64,000 nucleotides of DNA, taken from the NCBI GenBank assembly GCA_015057035.1, contig SVFC01000004.1:81999-145998 (forward strand), given 5' to 3'. Origin of the DNA: Lachnospiraceae bacterium (GTDB lineage Bacteria; Bacillota; Clostridia; Lachnospirales; Lachnospiraceae). Each line of letters opens with the position of its first letter. The stretch's first letter is position 1. Shown piece after piece: positions 32,760-43,321 of this stretch. The notes beneath the pieces were generated by a model. The model had not been told where the DNA came from. It made no database searches and saw only the letters and a program-made list of their open reading frames with translations. Position numbers and translations under genes: made by a program.

Positions 32760-32936
32760 TTACATCTGATGGCGAACCACCTGATATTCGTCCCCGGATT
32801 TGTAGTATGGGCAGTTTTTATAGTCGCTCTGAATGAAGCGAGCCATATCGTCTTCATCCATATTGATAGAGCAGTAATAGCAATCATCTTCTTCGTCGTA
32901 TTCGTTGTATGCACAAAAATCACAATTTGTCTGCAT
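32760..32936 (-). CDS. small Cys-rich protein (DUF6472-like)
   Basis: MQTNCDFCAYNEYDEEDDCYYCSINMDEDDMARF; AGGAGGAAGAAATATG start context. Confidence 0.75.
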   Translation of the reverse strand: MQTNCDFCAYNEYDEEDDCYYCSINMDEDDMARFIQSDYKNCPYYKSGDEYQVVRHQM

Positions 32937-32976
32937 ATTTCTTCCTCCTAATACCATTCCTGAAGTAGGAATCGGT

Positions 32977-33156
32977 TTATTTGAACTGGTTTAATTCTTC
33001 GTTGTATTCATAGTTTATTGTTTTCAGCATATCCTGTATTTCCGAAGGAGAAACACCATAATCATCCGCCAGTGCTTCTAAACTGGAAAAACGGTCACGT
33101 AGCTGTGTATTTACTACGCTAAGTAACATTACTGGGTCTTTTGGTAAGCTCATTTT
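32977..33156 (-). CDS. DUF4250-like small protein
   Basis: MSLPKDPVMLLSVVNTQLRDRFSSLEALADDYGVS. Confidence 0.75.
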   Translation of the reverse strand, partial: KMSLPKDPVMLLSVVNTQLRDRFSSLEALADDYGVSPSEIQDMLKTINYEYNEELNQFK

Positions 33157-33289
33157 ATATCCTCTTTTCATTATATCTTAGATAATCGATTTATTTTACC
33201 ACAAAGCGCACCTTTTGGCAAAGTTGTTATTGCTCCATAATAAACTAGAGTGGTATAATTTCAGTAATAAAATTGGGAGGAGTACAGTT

Positions 33290-34723
33290 ATGTATGATGT
33301 AGCAATTATCGGTGCTGGCGTCATCGGCAGCGCTGTTGCCCGTGAATTGTCCAAGTACAATGTGAATGCCTGCGTAATTGAACGTGAAGAAGATGTTTGC
33401 TGTGGTACCTCCAAAGCAAACAGTGCTATTATTCATGCAGGTTTCGACGCTAAGCCTGGAACCCTTAAAGCAAAATTAAATGTTCGCGGCAATGAAATGA
33501 TGGACCAGTTATCAAAGGATTTGGATATTCCATTCAAACGCAATGGTTCTCTTGTTGTTCGTACGAAGGACCAGGACCCAGCAGGTCTTGTAGAATTATT
33601 AGAAAAAGCAAAGGCGAATGGTGTTCCGCGAGTTCGCATTTTAAATCGCGAAGAGTTAATCGCCATGGAACCAAACTTAAGCGATGATGTTGTAGAAGCA
33701 CTTCATGCTCCAACAGGTGCAATTGTATGTCCATTCCATATGACAATAGCTTTTGCAGAAAACGCTTATGAAAATGGCGTAGAATTTTTCTTGAACACCA
33801 AGGTGGAGAATATCGAAAAAATTCAGGATGGATATAAGATTTCTACCAACAAACAGGTAATTGAAGCAAAAGTTGTAGTAAATGCGGCCGGAGTTTATTC
33901 AGACGTATTCAACAATATGGTAAGCTCCCGCAAATTACAGGTAATCGCCCGCAAAGGGGAATATATGCTGTTAGATAAAGCCGCAGGTTGCCATGTGAAC
34001 CAGACGATTTTCCAGCTACCTAGCAAAATGGGTAAAGGCGTTCTGGTTTCCCCAACCGTACACGGCAATTTAATCGTTGGTCCTACAGCTTGTGATATCG
34101 ATGACAAAGAAGGTACCAATACCACCCAGAAATATCTGGATTCCATTGGTCCTGCTGCAGCACTTTCCGTTAAGAATGTACCGCTTCGTCAGGTAATTAC
34201 CAGTTTCGCTGGTCTTCGTGCTCACGAAGTAGATGGCGATTTTGTAATCGGTGAAGCAGAAGGTGCAGAAGGCTTTTTCAATGCTGCTGGCGTAGAATCT
34301 CCTGGCCTTTCTTCCGCTCCTGCTATCGGCGAATTACTGGCCGGACAGATTGCAGAAAAGCTTTCTCTCAGCAAAAAAGATAACTTCAAGGCAACTCGTA
34401 AAGGAATCTTGAATCCTGAGAAACTCACTATGGAAGAACGCAATGCTTTGATTAAAGAACAACCAGCTTACGGCAATATCATCTGCCGTTGTGAAATGAT
34501 TTCCGAAGGTGAAATCTTAGATGCGATTCATCGTCCACTAGGAGCTCGCTCTCTGGATGGCGTGAAACGTCGTACCCGTGCCGGTATGGGACGTTGTCAG
34601 TCTGGTTTCTGTTCTCCAAGAACCATGGAAATCCTAGCTCGCGAAGTTCCTATGGCTATGTCAGACATCTCCAAGAGTGGCGGTAAATCTACCTACATTG
34701 TTGGTACGAACAAGAATATTTAA
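33290..34723 (+). CDS. FAD-dependent glycerol-3-phosphate dehydrogenase-like oxidoreductase (GlpA-like) with BFD-like C-terminus
   Basis: MYDVAIIGAGVIGSAVARELS; ICRCEMISEGEILDAIHRPLGARSLDGVKRRTRAGMGRCQSGFC; GGGAGG RBS. Confidence 0.88.
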   Translation: MYDVAIIGAGVIGSAVARELSKYNVNACVIEREEDVCCGTSKANSAIIHAGFDAKPGTLKAKLNVRGNEMMDQLSKDLDIPFKRNGSLVVRTKDQDPAGLVELLEKAKANGVPRVRILNREELIAMEPNLSDDVVEALHAPTGAIVCPFHMTIAFAENAYENGVEFFLNTKVENIEKIQDGYKISTNKQVIEAKVVVNAAGVYSDVFNNMVSSRKLQVIARKGEYMLLDKAAGCHVNQTIFQLPSKMGKGVLVSPTVHGNLIVGPTACDIDDKEGTNTTQKYLDSIGPAAALSVKNVPLRQVITSFAGLRAHEVDGDFVIGEAEGAEGFFNAAGVESPGLSSAPAIGELLAGQIAEKLSLSKKDNFKATRKGILNPEKLTMEERNALIKEQPAYGNIICRCEMISEGEILDAIHRPLGARSLDGVKRRTRAGMGRCQSGFCSPRTMEILAREVPMAMSDISKSGGKSTYIVGTNKNI

Positions 34724-34735
34724 GGAGGACGCATC

Positions 34736-35998
34736 ATGAAAACATATGATCTTGTAATCGTTGGTGGCGGTCCTGCTGGTCTTGCCGCTGCTGTATCTGC
34801 CAGAGATAATGGCATCGAAAGCATTTTAATTATTGAGCGCGATCGCGAACTTGGTGGTATTTTAAACCAGTGTATTCACAATGGCTTCGGTCTCCACACT
34901 TTTAAGGAAGAACTAACCGGTCCTGAATACGCAGCACGCTTTGCAGCCCAGGTTTACGAACGTGGAATTGAATACAAACTTAACACTATGGTTATGGACA
35001 TTACCGACGATAAAGTGGTAACAGCCATGAACCGCACAGATGGTTTATTCGAGATTCAGGCCAAGGCCATCATTCTGGCTATGGGCTGTCGTGAAAGAAG
35101 CCGTGGTGCATTGAATATCCCAGGCTACCGTCCAGCAGGTATCTATTCTGCCGGTACCGCCCAGAGACTTGTGAATATGGAAGGCTTTATGCCTGGTAAA
35201 CGAGTTGTAATCTTAGGTTCAGGTGACATCGGTCTCATTATGGCCCGTCGTATGACTTTTGAAGGCGCTAAAGTTTTAGTTGTGGCAGAACTGATGCCAT
35301 ATTCAGGCGGATTAAAGCGAAATATCGTTCAGTGTTTGGACGACTTTGATATTCCATTAAAGTTAAGTCATACTGTTGTGGATATTGAGGGTAAAGAACG
35401 TGTAGAAGCGGTTGTAATCGCAGAAGTTGGACCAGATCGTCGTCCAATTCCTGGAACCGAGATTCGCTATGAATGTGATACACTACTGCTCTCTTGTGGT
35501 CTGCTTCCGGAAAACGAATTATCAAGAAGTGCTGGTGTTACACTATCTCCAATCACTTCAGGTCCAGTAGTAAATGACAGCTTAGAAACCAACATTGACG
35601 GTGTGTTTGCTTGTGGCAATGTGCTTCACGTACATGATTTAGTAGACTATGTATCCCAGGAAGCAGCCGCTGCAGGCAAGAACGCTGCAAAATACATTTT
35701 GAGTGGCAAAAACTCTGAAGCAAAAGAAGTTCAGATTTTTCCTGAAGGTGGGGTTCGTTACACAGTACCTGCAACGGTTCGCCCAACTGAAATGGACGAT
35801 ACTCTTACCGTTCGTTTCCGTGTTGCAGATGTTTACAAAAACCGCGCAATTGTAACATATTTCGACAATGTAGAAATCAGCAGAAGAAAACGCCCAGTTA
35901 TGGCACCAGGCGAAATGGAACAAGTGATTCTGACCAAAGCAAAACTGGCAGAATTCCCTGATTTAGAACGTATTACAATTACATTGGAGGAGGCTTAA
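34736..35998 (+). CDS. NAD(P)/FAD-dependent oxidoreductase
   Basis: YDLVIVGGGPAGLAAAVSARDNGI; VVILGSGDIGLIMARRM; DGVFACGNVLHVHDLVD. Confidence 0.92.
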   Translation: MKTYDLVIVGGGPAGLAAAVSARDNGIESILIIERDRELGGILNQCIHNGFGLHTFKEELTGPEYAARFAAQVYERGIEYKLNTMVMDITDDKVVTAMNRTDGLFEIQAKAIILAMGCRERSRGALNIPGYRPAGIYSAGTAQRLVNMEGFMPGKRVVILGSGDIGLIMARRMTFEGAKVLVVAELMPYSGGLKRNIVQCLDDFDIPLKLSHTVVDIEGKERVEAVVIAEVGPDRRPIPGTEIRYECDTLLLSCGLLPENELSRSAGVTLSPITSGPVVNDSLETNIDGVFACGNVLHVHDLVDYVSQEAAAAGKNAAKYILSGKNSEAKEVQIFPEGGVRYTVPATVRPTEMDDTLTVRFRVADVYKNRAIVTYFDNVEISRRKRPVMAPGEMEQVILTKAKLAEFPDLERITITLEEA

Positions 35999-36001
35999 AT
36001 T

Positions 36002-36367
36002 ATGGAAACTAGAGAATTAATCTGTATTGGCTGTCCTCTTGGCTGCCCATTAACCGTAACTGTAGAGAACAATGAAGTCACCTCGGTAACTGGTAACACC
36101 TGCCCTCGTGGTGACGCATATGCCCGCAAGGAAGTCACCAACCCAACCCGTATCGTAACTTCGACGGTACGTGTAAGTGGCGGTGTATCTCCTATGGTAT
36201 CCTGCAAAACTGCCAGTGATATTCCAAAGGGAAAAATCTTCGCTGTAACAGAAAGTTTAAAAGAAGTATGCGTAAAAGCTCCTGTTGCCATTGGCGATGT
36301 GGTCCTGGCTAATGCAGCAGGAACAGGTGTTGATGTAATCGCAACAAAAAATATAGAAAAAGCTTAA
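36002..36367 (+). CDS. DUF1667 domain protein, third gene of glpA-like operon
   Basis: CIGCPLGCPLTVTVENNEVTSVTGNTCPRGDAYARKEVTNPTRIVTSTV. Confidence 0.9.
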   Translation: METRELICIGCPLGCPLTVTVENNEVTSVTGNTCPRGDAYARKEVTNPTRIVTSTVRVSGGVSPMVSCKTASDIPKGKIFAVTESLKEVCVKAPVAIGDVVLANAAGTGVDVIATKNIEKA

Positions 36368-36387
36368 CATCATAGTCAACAACACAT

Positions 36388-36420
36388 GAAAAAGGCCTGT
36401 CATCTGACAGGCCTTTTTCG
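36388..36420 (+). terminator. Rho-independent terminator
   Basis: AAAAAGGCCTGTCA-tc-TGACAGGCCTTTTT. Confidence 0.9.
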
Positions 36421-36597
36421 AGGAGTTTAGTTATGAAAATGTTTATAATAAAAAGGGAATGTTTGTGTAAAGGATTGCTCGTCCTTTACAATGATTAGTA
36501 TATACACTAATTGTGTCAAGAATGTGTCCGTTTTCAAAAACATTTCTAAAAAACGCACTTATTATTTTATACAATTTTTATATTTATAAATTATTGT

Positions 36598-37371
36598 CTA
36601 CATCTGTAGCAATTGTTGGCACAATTGTATTTTTTTCTCATCTTCTAAGCTGTTTTGAAATTCTACTTTTCCGTTCTCGGTTGATGGATTTAATAAATCT
36701 GCTTCCGCAAGTCTGCGTTTCATTTCTCTGGCAGTTCCTTCTCCTCCATCAAAAATCACAACATCTTTTCCAAGGATTTCCTGAATCATATCCTTTGCAA
36801 ATGGATAGTGAGTGCATCCCAATACTGCCGCATCTACTGGATGCTTACGATATTCATACAGCAATTCTTCTAAATACTTTTTAAAATCGTCACTGTGCAA
36901 ATCTCCACGTTCCACAAAGTCCATAAGGCCAGGACAAGGTAGTGGCAGTATCTCTGCATCATCGGAATACTGAGCCATCAAATTCCTAAACTTTTCCTCA
37001 CGAATAGTCATAGGTGTGGCCATTACCAGAACTCTTCCGCCTGGTTTTAAAGTTGCAGCTGGTTTTACCGCAGGCTCAATTCCCACCAGTGGAATCTCTG
37101 GATATTTTTCACGAAGAGCACGAACTCCTGCACTAGTTGCTGTATTACAGGCAACAACAAGCCCCTTTGCTCCCTGGGCGAACAAATACTCTGCTGCCGC
37201 AATAGTAAGTTCTTTTACCTGCTCCTTATCTTTCATTCCATAAGGTGCATTTTTGGAATCTCCATAATATATATAATCTTCGTTTGGAAGGATTTTTACT
37301 AATTCTCTTAATACACTGATTCCACCTACTCCAGAATCAAAAACTGCGATAGGCTTTGTTTGTTTTGACAT
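36598..37371 (-). CDS. murI: glutamate racemase
   Basis: PIAVFDSGVGGISVLREL; YYGDSKNAPYG; VVACNTATSAGV; LGCTHYPF. Confidence 0.96.
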   Translation of the reverse strand: MSKQTKPIAVFDSGVGGISVLRELVKILPNEDYIYYGDSKNAPYGMKDKEQVKELTIAAAEYLFAQGAKGLVVACNTATSAGVRALREKYPEIPLVGIEPAVKPAATLKPGGRVLVMATPMTIREEKFRNLMAQYSDDAEILPLPCPGLMDFVERGDLHSDDFKKYLEELLYEYRKHPVDAAVLGCTHYPFAKDMIQEILGKDVVIFDGGEGTAREMKRRLAEADLLNPSTENGKVEFQNSLEDEKKIQLCQQLLQM

Positions 37372-37423
37372 AAGGCTCTCCTATTATGTATAATAAGAAT
37401 ATCTATAGGTTACGGAGGTTGCT

Positions 37424-37873
37424 ATGAGTTCTGACAATACTGTTGAAACACCGAATTTTGATCGACAAAACACATTGAATTATAAATATTGTACATTCTG
37501 CGGGAAGGCGATTCCACGTTCATCGGAATACGTATGCTGTCCTGATTGTCAGGAACTAATTCTGTTTCGTGCCGTCCGTGAGTATATCCGTGCCAATGAC
37601 GTCAACGAATTTCAGGTTGCAGAACATTTCGACATCCCACTGCGTCTGGTAAAACGCTGGATTAAAGAAGGACGTATCGAATATAAAACTGCTGGCGACG
37701 GCAAATATATTAACAGCATTCGATGCAGTCGTTGTGGCGCACCTGCCACTTTTGGAACCGTCTGCAGCGCTTGTCTAAAACTATTAAACAACAACGTCCA
37801 TGGTTATGGTACTCAGGTTGTCCACGAGGACGACAAAATGCGTTACCTCGACATCGTAGACAAACAAGATTAG
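37424..37873 (+). CDS. zinc-ribbon/HTH protein (YvyF-like)
   Basis: CTFCGKAIPRSSEYVCCPDCQ; AEHFDIPLRLVKRWIKEGRIEY; second CxxC pairs near C-terminus. Confidence 0.6.
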   Translation: MSSDNTVETPNFDRQNTLNYKYCTFCGKAIPRSSEYVCCPDCQELILFRAVREYIRANDVNEFQVAEHFDIPLRLVKRWIKEGRIEYKTAGDGKYINSIRCSRCGAPATFGTVCSACLKLLNNNVHGYGTQVVHEDDKMRYLDIVDKQD

Positions 37874-37890
37874 TATTCTTACAGACAAAC

Positions 37891-37925
37891 AACGGCTTCT
37901 TTTCATAGAAGCCGTTCTTTTTATT
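37891..37925. terminator. Rho-independent terminator between convergent genes
   Basis: AACGGCTTCT-tttcat-AGAAGCCGTT followed by CTTTTTATT. Confidence 0.8.
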
Positions 37926-38415
37926 ATCTTCTTACTTTGTAGCCGAATCGTGTACAAACAGCATCTAAGAATCTGTCATCTGGCTCAAAATAAGTCAACT
38001 CCACCCCGTCCGCGCTGTTTGCAACTATTACATAGACTTTTGCATCCTGCTGACCGGATGTTAATCTTCTAACTTGTGCCGCCTTGTTATTTTCATACTG
38101 ATGCACACTTGGATCATTCATTGGTGCAATAGCAACAACTTCTGCCATTTTGTACCCTTTAATTTTTTTTCTCTTACTCTTGTTAATAATTTTAGCAAAT
38201 CTGATTTCATCATCAAAGAAAGAATATTCAAACTCATAATTTCTAGTGTGTAAAAAATATCCCAGTAAAAGGCCTAAAATTGCTGTTGGCAAAAAAATAA
38301 ACAACCCCAGCATAAGCGCTAACAACGAAATTCCGCCCATAACCAACGAAAAAACTGTAAAAATTGATAAAAACATTGGTTTCTTCTTTTCAACTAATAC
38401 ATAAACTTCAAACAT
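37924..38415 (-). CDS. two-TM membrane protein (DUF6106-like)
   Basis: MFEVYVLVEKKKPMFLSIFTVFSLVMGGISLLALMLGLF; conserved-looking soluble tail. Confidence 0.6.
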   Translation of the reverse strand: MFEVYVLVEKKKPMFLSIFTVFSLVMGGISLLALMLGLFIFLPTAILGLLLGYFLHTRNYEFEYSFFDDEIRFAKIINKSKRKKIKGYKMAEVVAIAPMNDPSVHQYENNKAAQVRRLTSGQQDAKVYVIVANSADGVELTYFEPDDRFLDAVCTRFGYKVRR

Positions 38416-38561
38416 ATCTATAAGCTCCTATCTATTTCACCCACTATCATAAACTTCATAAAAGTTCCTGGGCATGCAAGGATTATATCATATATCTATA
38501 GATTTTTCCACCATCTTCCGTTACAATAAGATTAAAGTTTAGTAAAATTTCGAGGTGAGTT

Positions 38562-40730
38562 ATGAATTTTCATTTTTCCCAACACGAATTAGCAAATTTC
38601 AAGGATAATGCCAAACGCGAATGGGCATTAACAAATGGCATTGGAGGATACGCAGGCGGCTCTGTTATCGGCAGTCTCGGCAGAACCCATCAGGGATACC
38701 TCATTGCAAGTTTTCATCCTCCAGTAGAACGCTATCTGGTTTTTAGCAAAACCAATGAGTCCTTTCTGTGCGACGGACAGATTTTTGATTTGGAAGCTGC
38801 CCAACACGCTGGGGAAGAAATGGACATTACGCTGGTGAATTCTGATGATGTGCCAGATGTATATAAGGCTCCAGATACAGTCTCTGTTGCTTCTGACTTC
38901 GTTCCACGCAAGCCAGTTTATACCGAAGGGCAACGCTATCAAACCGGTTTTGATTATGATGGCAACGTGCATTTTACTTATTCCTGTGGCGATATCCTTA
39001 TGGAAAAACACATTGCTCTTGTTCAGGGAGAAAACAAAGTCGCCATTGCATACAGCATTAAAAACGCCGGAGAGTCCAATGCGACTATGATAATTACACC
39101 TCTTATGAATTATCGCGAGCACAACGACAGTAGTACTTGTGACAGTTTAAAGTTCAACAACCTGACCTTACAGGATGCATGCGGATTTATGCTGATTCCA
39201 GAAGCCAATCCAAATGTAGGCATCGTGCTTACCACCAGTGAAGGAGAACTGATGCCGTCAGATAAGCTCTATGACGAAGATTTACAGTTTGCTACAGAAG
39301 TAGAAAACGAAGTCCCAGGCTTGGACACCTGCTATACCCCTTATGAGATTCACGTGGATATTCCGGCTGGCACCATCAAAGAGCTTTCTTTAATCTGCTA
39401 TGTTGATACAGACACGGTTGATGCAGAACAAGAATCCCTTTCCTTGGTTCCAATCGCTTCTCGTGAAGCTTTTGATGTGATCAAAGATAACGAAACTTTC
39501 TTCGCAGAATTAGTTAAAACTGCTGACTGTCAGGATGAGTTTTCTGAAATCCTCACCATTGCAGCCAACCAGTTCTTGTCCCATCGTGAATCCACTGGAC
39601 TTACCACCGTGCTGGCAGGTCTTCCTTGGTTTACTGACTGGGGTAGAGATACCATGATTGCTTTTACAGGTCTGGTATTATCCACAGGTCGCTTTGACAA
39701 GGCGGAAGAGATTCTTCTTACCTTTGCAAAATATGTAGACCATGGAATGGTTCCAAATATGTTCCCAGACAACGGACAGGACCCTCTTTATAACACTGTA
39801 GATGCCTCTCTTTGGTACTTCTACGCGGTAGATAAATATTTGGAGTACAATAACACGTCAGCAGCATATGGCTTTATTCAGGACAACATCTACCCTGCTT
39901 TAAAGGAAATCATAGCCGCATACAAGAATGGAACTCTTTTCTCCATTTATATGGAAGAGGACGGCCTCATTCATGCAGGAAGTGGCACTGACCAGGTTAC
40001 CTGGATGGATGTTCGTGTGGGAGACTGGGTTGTTACACCTCGTCACGGAAAACCGGTAGAGATTAACGCATTGTGGTATAACGCATTGAAGGTTATGGAA
40101 AAATTGGCTGCACATTATGGTGATTCGCCAGAGATCAATGTTCCATCTGTGACCTACGGCTCACTTGCAGAACAAGTAAAATCTTCTTTCTGCGAAAAGT
40201 TCTGGAACGAAAAAGGCAACTGCCTGTATGATGTTATTGACGATGGCAATGGTGCAAATGAAAAGGACGCTTCTATCCGTCCAAACCAGATCTATGCGGT
40301 AGCTCTTCCATATACTATGCTAGACGAAGACAAAGCTCGCGCCGTAGTAGATACTGTAACAGAAAAATTATTTGTCGGTGTAGGACTTCGTTCCTTGGAC
40401 CCAGCCCACAAGGATTACCATCCGATTTATATTGGTTCCCTTCCTAAGCGTGATGCAGCATATCATCAGGGAACCGCATGGGGCTTTATTCTCGGTGGCT
40501 TTATCACCGCCTACACCAAGGTATACGGTCCATCCAAAGAGACTGCAGAAAAATGCCTGGAAATGATTGCCCCTGTCAAAGAACACCTTCGTAACAACTG
40601 TGTTGGTTCTATCTGTGAAATCTTTGATGGAGACGCACCACATAATGGACGCGGCTGTTACGCCCAGGCTTGGAGCGTTGGAGAAACCCTCCGCTGCTAT
40701 ACAGAAGATATTCTTCCATATCTAAAATAA
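38562..40730 (+). CDS. amylo-alpha-1,6-glucosidase / glycogen debranching enzyme
   Basis: REWALTNGIGGYAGGSVIGS; GLPWFTDWGRDTMIAFTGL; YNTVDASLWYFYAV; AWSVGETLR. Confidence 0.93.
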   Translation: MNFHFSQHELANFKDNAKREWALTNGIGGYAGGSVIGSLGRTHQGYLIASFHPPVERYLVFSKTNESFLCDGQIFDLEAAQHAGEEMDITLVNSDDVPDVYKAPDTVSVASDFVPRKPVYTEGQRYQTGFDYDGNVHFTYSCGDILMEKHIALVQGENKVAIAYSIKNAGESNATMIITPLMNYREHNDSSTCDSLKFNNLTLQDACGFMLIPEANPNVGIVLTTSEGELMPSDKLYDEDLQFATEVENEVPGLDTCYTPYEIHVDIPAGTIKELSLICYVDTDTVDAEQESLSLVPIASREAFDVIKDNETFFAELVKTADCQDEFSEILTIAANQFLSHRESTGLTTVLAGLPWFTDWGRDTMIAFTGLVLSTGRFDKAEEILLTFAKYVDHGMVPNMFPDNGQDPLYNTVDASLWYFYAVDKYLEYNNTSAAYGFIQDNIYPALKEIIAAYKNGTLFSIYMEEDGLIHAGSGTDQVTWMDVRVGDWVVTPRHGKPVEINALWYNALKVMEKLAAHYGDSPEINVPSVTYGSLAEQVKSSFCEKFWNEKGNCLYDVIDDGNGANEKDASIRPNQIYAVALPYTMLDEDKARAVVDTVTEKLFVGVGLRSLDPAHKDYHPIYIGSLPKRDAAYHQGTAWGFILGGFITAYTKVYGPSKETAEKCLEMIAPVKEHLRNNCVGSICEIFDGDAPHNGRGCYAQAWSVGETLRCYTEDILPYLK

Positions 40731-40736
40731 ACGTCA

Positions 40737-40774
40737 AAAGGGATGTGCAAAAATTCTTGACACATCCCTTTTCA
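40737..40774 (+). terminator. Rho-independent terminator
   Basis: AAAAGGGATGTG ... CACATCCCTTTTC. Confidence 0.8.
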
Positions 40775-40808
40775 TAATGTAGAATAACTTTTGTTGCGAA
40801 AGCAATAG

Positions 40809-40881
<73 letters not shown>

Positions 40882-40946
40882 TACGGAACTGGTGCTAACA
40901 CACCAGTTCCGAAGAGAATTTCTTCGAAATTCTCTACCAAAAACGT

Positions 40947-41017
40947 GCGGGTGTAGTTCAATGGTAGAACACTAGCCTTCCAAGCTAGATACGTGGGTTC
41001 GATTCCCATCACCCGCT
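40947..41017 (+). tRNA. tRNA-Gly (anticodon TCC)
   Basis: GCGGGTGTAGTTCAATGGTAGAACACTAGCCTTCCAAGCTAG...GGTTCGATTCCCATCACCCGCT. Confidence 0.96.
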
Positions 41018-41032
41018 TTTTTTATTACCCTT

Positions 41033-41062
41033 AGGTCCAAGTATCCACTTGGACTTTTTTTA
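41033..41062 (+). terminator. Rho-independent terminator after tRNA-Gly
   Basis: GTCCAAG-tatcca-CTTGGAC-TTTTTTT. Confidence 0.85.
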
Positions 41063-41150
41063 TTGGAAATATTGTCTGACAATTCATTTAGTGCTATATT
41101 ATAATTAATAACCCACATTTGGATTTATCATATGAAGGGAGTAAGTACTT

Positions 41151-42869
41151 ATGAACAAAAGACGTAAAACACGAAAACTTGGCTTAGTCGCCAAACAGAT
41201 GATTATGATTGGCTTCGTAGTTTGGATTTCCATTTCAATCATTATTGCTATCGTAACCAACACTCGCAGAGACGATATGGTAGAACTGGCTGGAGAAGAA
41301 TGTGTTGCTGTTTCTACACTTCTTAGTTCCTATGTAGATGCTGATGCTGTTGCATCCGCCGGTGAAAACGAAGACATCTACAACGCTTTAAAAGCACAAC
41401 TTTCCCAAGCAATGATGGATGCCCATATGGAATACGTGTACACGCTCTGGACAGATGGGACCACCATTTACTATGGTATTGACGGAAGCACAGAAGACGC
41501 TGCAGAATATGGAGAAGAATCAGAAGAAGATTATGATTTTCTTGCACCAGCCTTTGCTGGAACTCCAGTCGTAGAAAATTCCCTTGTACAGAACGCAGAT
41601 GGTAATTATTATATTACCGCATATGTTCCATTAACTGGCGAAGACGGTACTGTTACCTCATTGCTGGCTTGTGATTTTAATGCTAATCATGTACATGCCA
41701 AGGTAGTAAAAGCCTGGACCTGGCTCTTTCTCTGGGCAACTATGGGAACACTTCTTGCGAGTGGAAGTGTATTGATTATTTTGTCTAGAACAGTAAAAAA
41801 CATCACTACTGTAAATGATAAGGTAGACGAACTCATCTATAGCAATGGCGATTTAACCAAAGAAATTGTCGTAAAATCAGGAGATGAGATTGAGAACCTA
41901 ACCAATGCCATTAATAGTCTGATGCAATATATCCGCGAGATTGTTGTAAATATTTCTAACAACTCCACTCAGGTAAATGAAGCATCTTGCGTCATGGCCG
42001 AAGACTTAAACAACGCCCAGACTTCTATCTCTGATGTATCCGCAACGATGGAAGAAATGAGTGCTGGCATGGAAGAAACCAATGCAAGTCTAACAGAAAT
42101 TACAAACAGTGTTAATTCTATATATGATGAAATTGTTATCATTAGTGAAAAAACCGAACAGAGCGCAACTTACTGTAATGATGTGATGAACAAAGCGGAG
42201 GACATCTCCCAAAACAGTATTAAGACACAAACAATTGCCCTTGCAAAAACAAATCAGTTTGCAGAAACCATTGAAGAGAAGATACAGAACTCCAAACGCG
42301 TTGCAGAAATCTCTGAACTGGTAGATGCCATTATGCAGATTTCAAACCAGACCAATCTTCTTTCCTTAAATGCAAGCATTGAAGCTGCTCGTGCTGGAGA
42401 ATCTGGAAGAGGCTTTGCCGTTGTTGCAGATGAAATTGCAAAATTAGCAAATGAATGTAAAGAGTCTGCCTCCCGTATTAATGATGTTAGTAATTATGTC
42501 ATTACCATTGTAAATGAACTGGCTGAAGAGGCTGAACGTATGGTAGCCTTTGCTCGTCACGAAATCTCTTATAGTTGTGACCAACTCAAAGAAACCAGTG
42601 AAAACTACAAAAATGACGTGCACGAAATTGGTGTTCTGATGCAAAACTTCACAGCGTCCTGTGAAGAGCTGAAAAATGTCATGGATGGCATTAAAGAATC
42701 CATTGGAGCAACGAATGTTGCCATTGAAGAAACCACAAGAGGAATTTCCAACACCGCAGAAACAATGGTTATCCTTTCTGCTTCTACAGAAAATATTATG
42801 ACTAAGGCAAATGAGAATGTTACAACATCTGGAGCCTTAGATAACGAAGTAAACAAGTTTACTTTCTAA
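41151..42869 (+). CDS. methyl-accepting chemotaxis protein
   Basis: Two TM helices flanking a sensor domain; signaling tip region [36 protein letters not shown]. Confidence 0.95.
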   Translation: MNKRRKTRKLGLVAKQMIMIGFVVWISISIIIAIVTNTRRDDMVELAGEECVAVSTLLSSYVDADAVASAGENEDIYNALKAQLSQAMMDAHMEYVYTLWTDGTTIYYGIDGSTEDAAEYGEESEEDYDFLAPAFAGTPVVENSLVQNADGNYYITAYVPLTGEDGTVTSLLACDFNANHVHAKVVKAWTWLFLWATMGTLLASGSVLIILSRTVKNITTVNDKVDELIYSNGDLTKEIVVKSGDEIENLTNAINSLMQYIREIVVNISNNSTQVNEASCVMAEDLNNAQTSISDVSATMEEMSAGMEETNASLTEITNSVNSIYDEIVIISEKTEQSATYCNDVMNKAEDISQNSIKTQTIALAKTNQFAETIEEKIQNSKRVAEISELVDAIMQISNQTNLLSLNASIEAARAGESGRGFAVVADEIAKLANECKESASRINDVSNYVITIVNELAEEAERMVAFARHEISYSCDQLKETSENYKNDVHEIGVLMQNFTASCEELKNVMDGIKESIGATNVAIEETTRGISNTAETMVILSASTENIMTKANENVTTSGALDNEVNKFTF

Positions 42870-42884
42870 TCAAAAAACAACAAG

Positions 42885-42926
42885 AAAAAACCACCGATTT
42901 GATATTCAAATCGGTGGTTTTATTTT
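42885..42926. terminator. Bidirectional Rho-independent terminator
   Basis: AAACCACCGATTT-gatattc-AAATCGGTGGTTT flanked by A and T runs. Confidence 0.9.
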
Positions 42927-42941
42927 TACTGTTTCATTCAA

Positions 42942-43298
42942 TTAGAATAAATAAACACGTCCTGTGAATTCGTCATTGATTACGTAGTAAGCTGCGTATT
43001 CTTCTGGTTTCACATAGATGTTTAATGTTTTGATTGTAGAAGCTTTATGTCCGTCTGCAACGAATGCTGCTTTAACCTTTTCTTCTACTGAAGCTACAGT
43101 GATTTCATTTCCCTGATGCTGAATTGTGATAACTGTTTCTTTCTTTACAGTTTCTTTCTTAGCTGTTGTAGCTTTCTTTGTTGTTGTAGCAGCCTTCTTA
43201 GCTGGAGCTTTCTTTTCAGCCTTTGGAGCTTCTACTTTAACTTCTTTAACTTCTTTTACTTCTGTTGCTTTTGTTGTTGCCTTCTTAGCTGTTGCCAT
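42942..43298 (-). CDS. Lys/Ala-rich histone-like N-terminus with small C-terminal domain (DUF6465-like)
   Basis: MATAKKATTKATEVKEVK...KKAPAKKAATTTKKATTAKKETVKKET then NIYVKPEEYAAYYVINDEFTGRVYLF. Confidence 0.8.
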   Translation of the reverse strand: MATAKKATTKATEVKEVKEVKVEAPKAEKKAPAKKAATTTKKATTAKKETVKKETVITIQHQGNEITVASVEEKVKAAFVADGHKASTIKTLNIYVKPEEYAAYYVINDEFTGRVYLF

Positions 43299-43321
43299 GT
43301 TAGTTTTCCTCCTATGAATTA

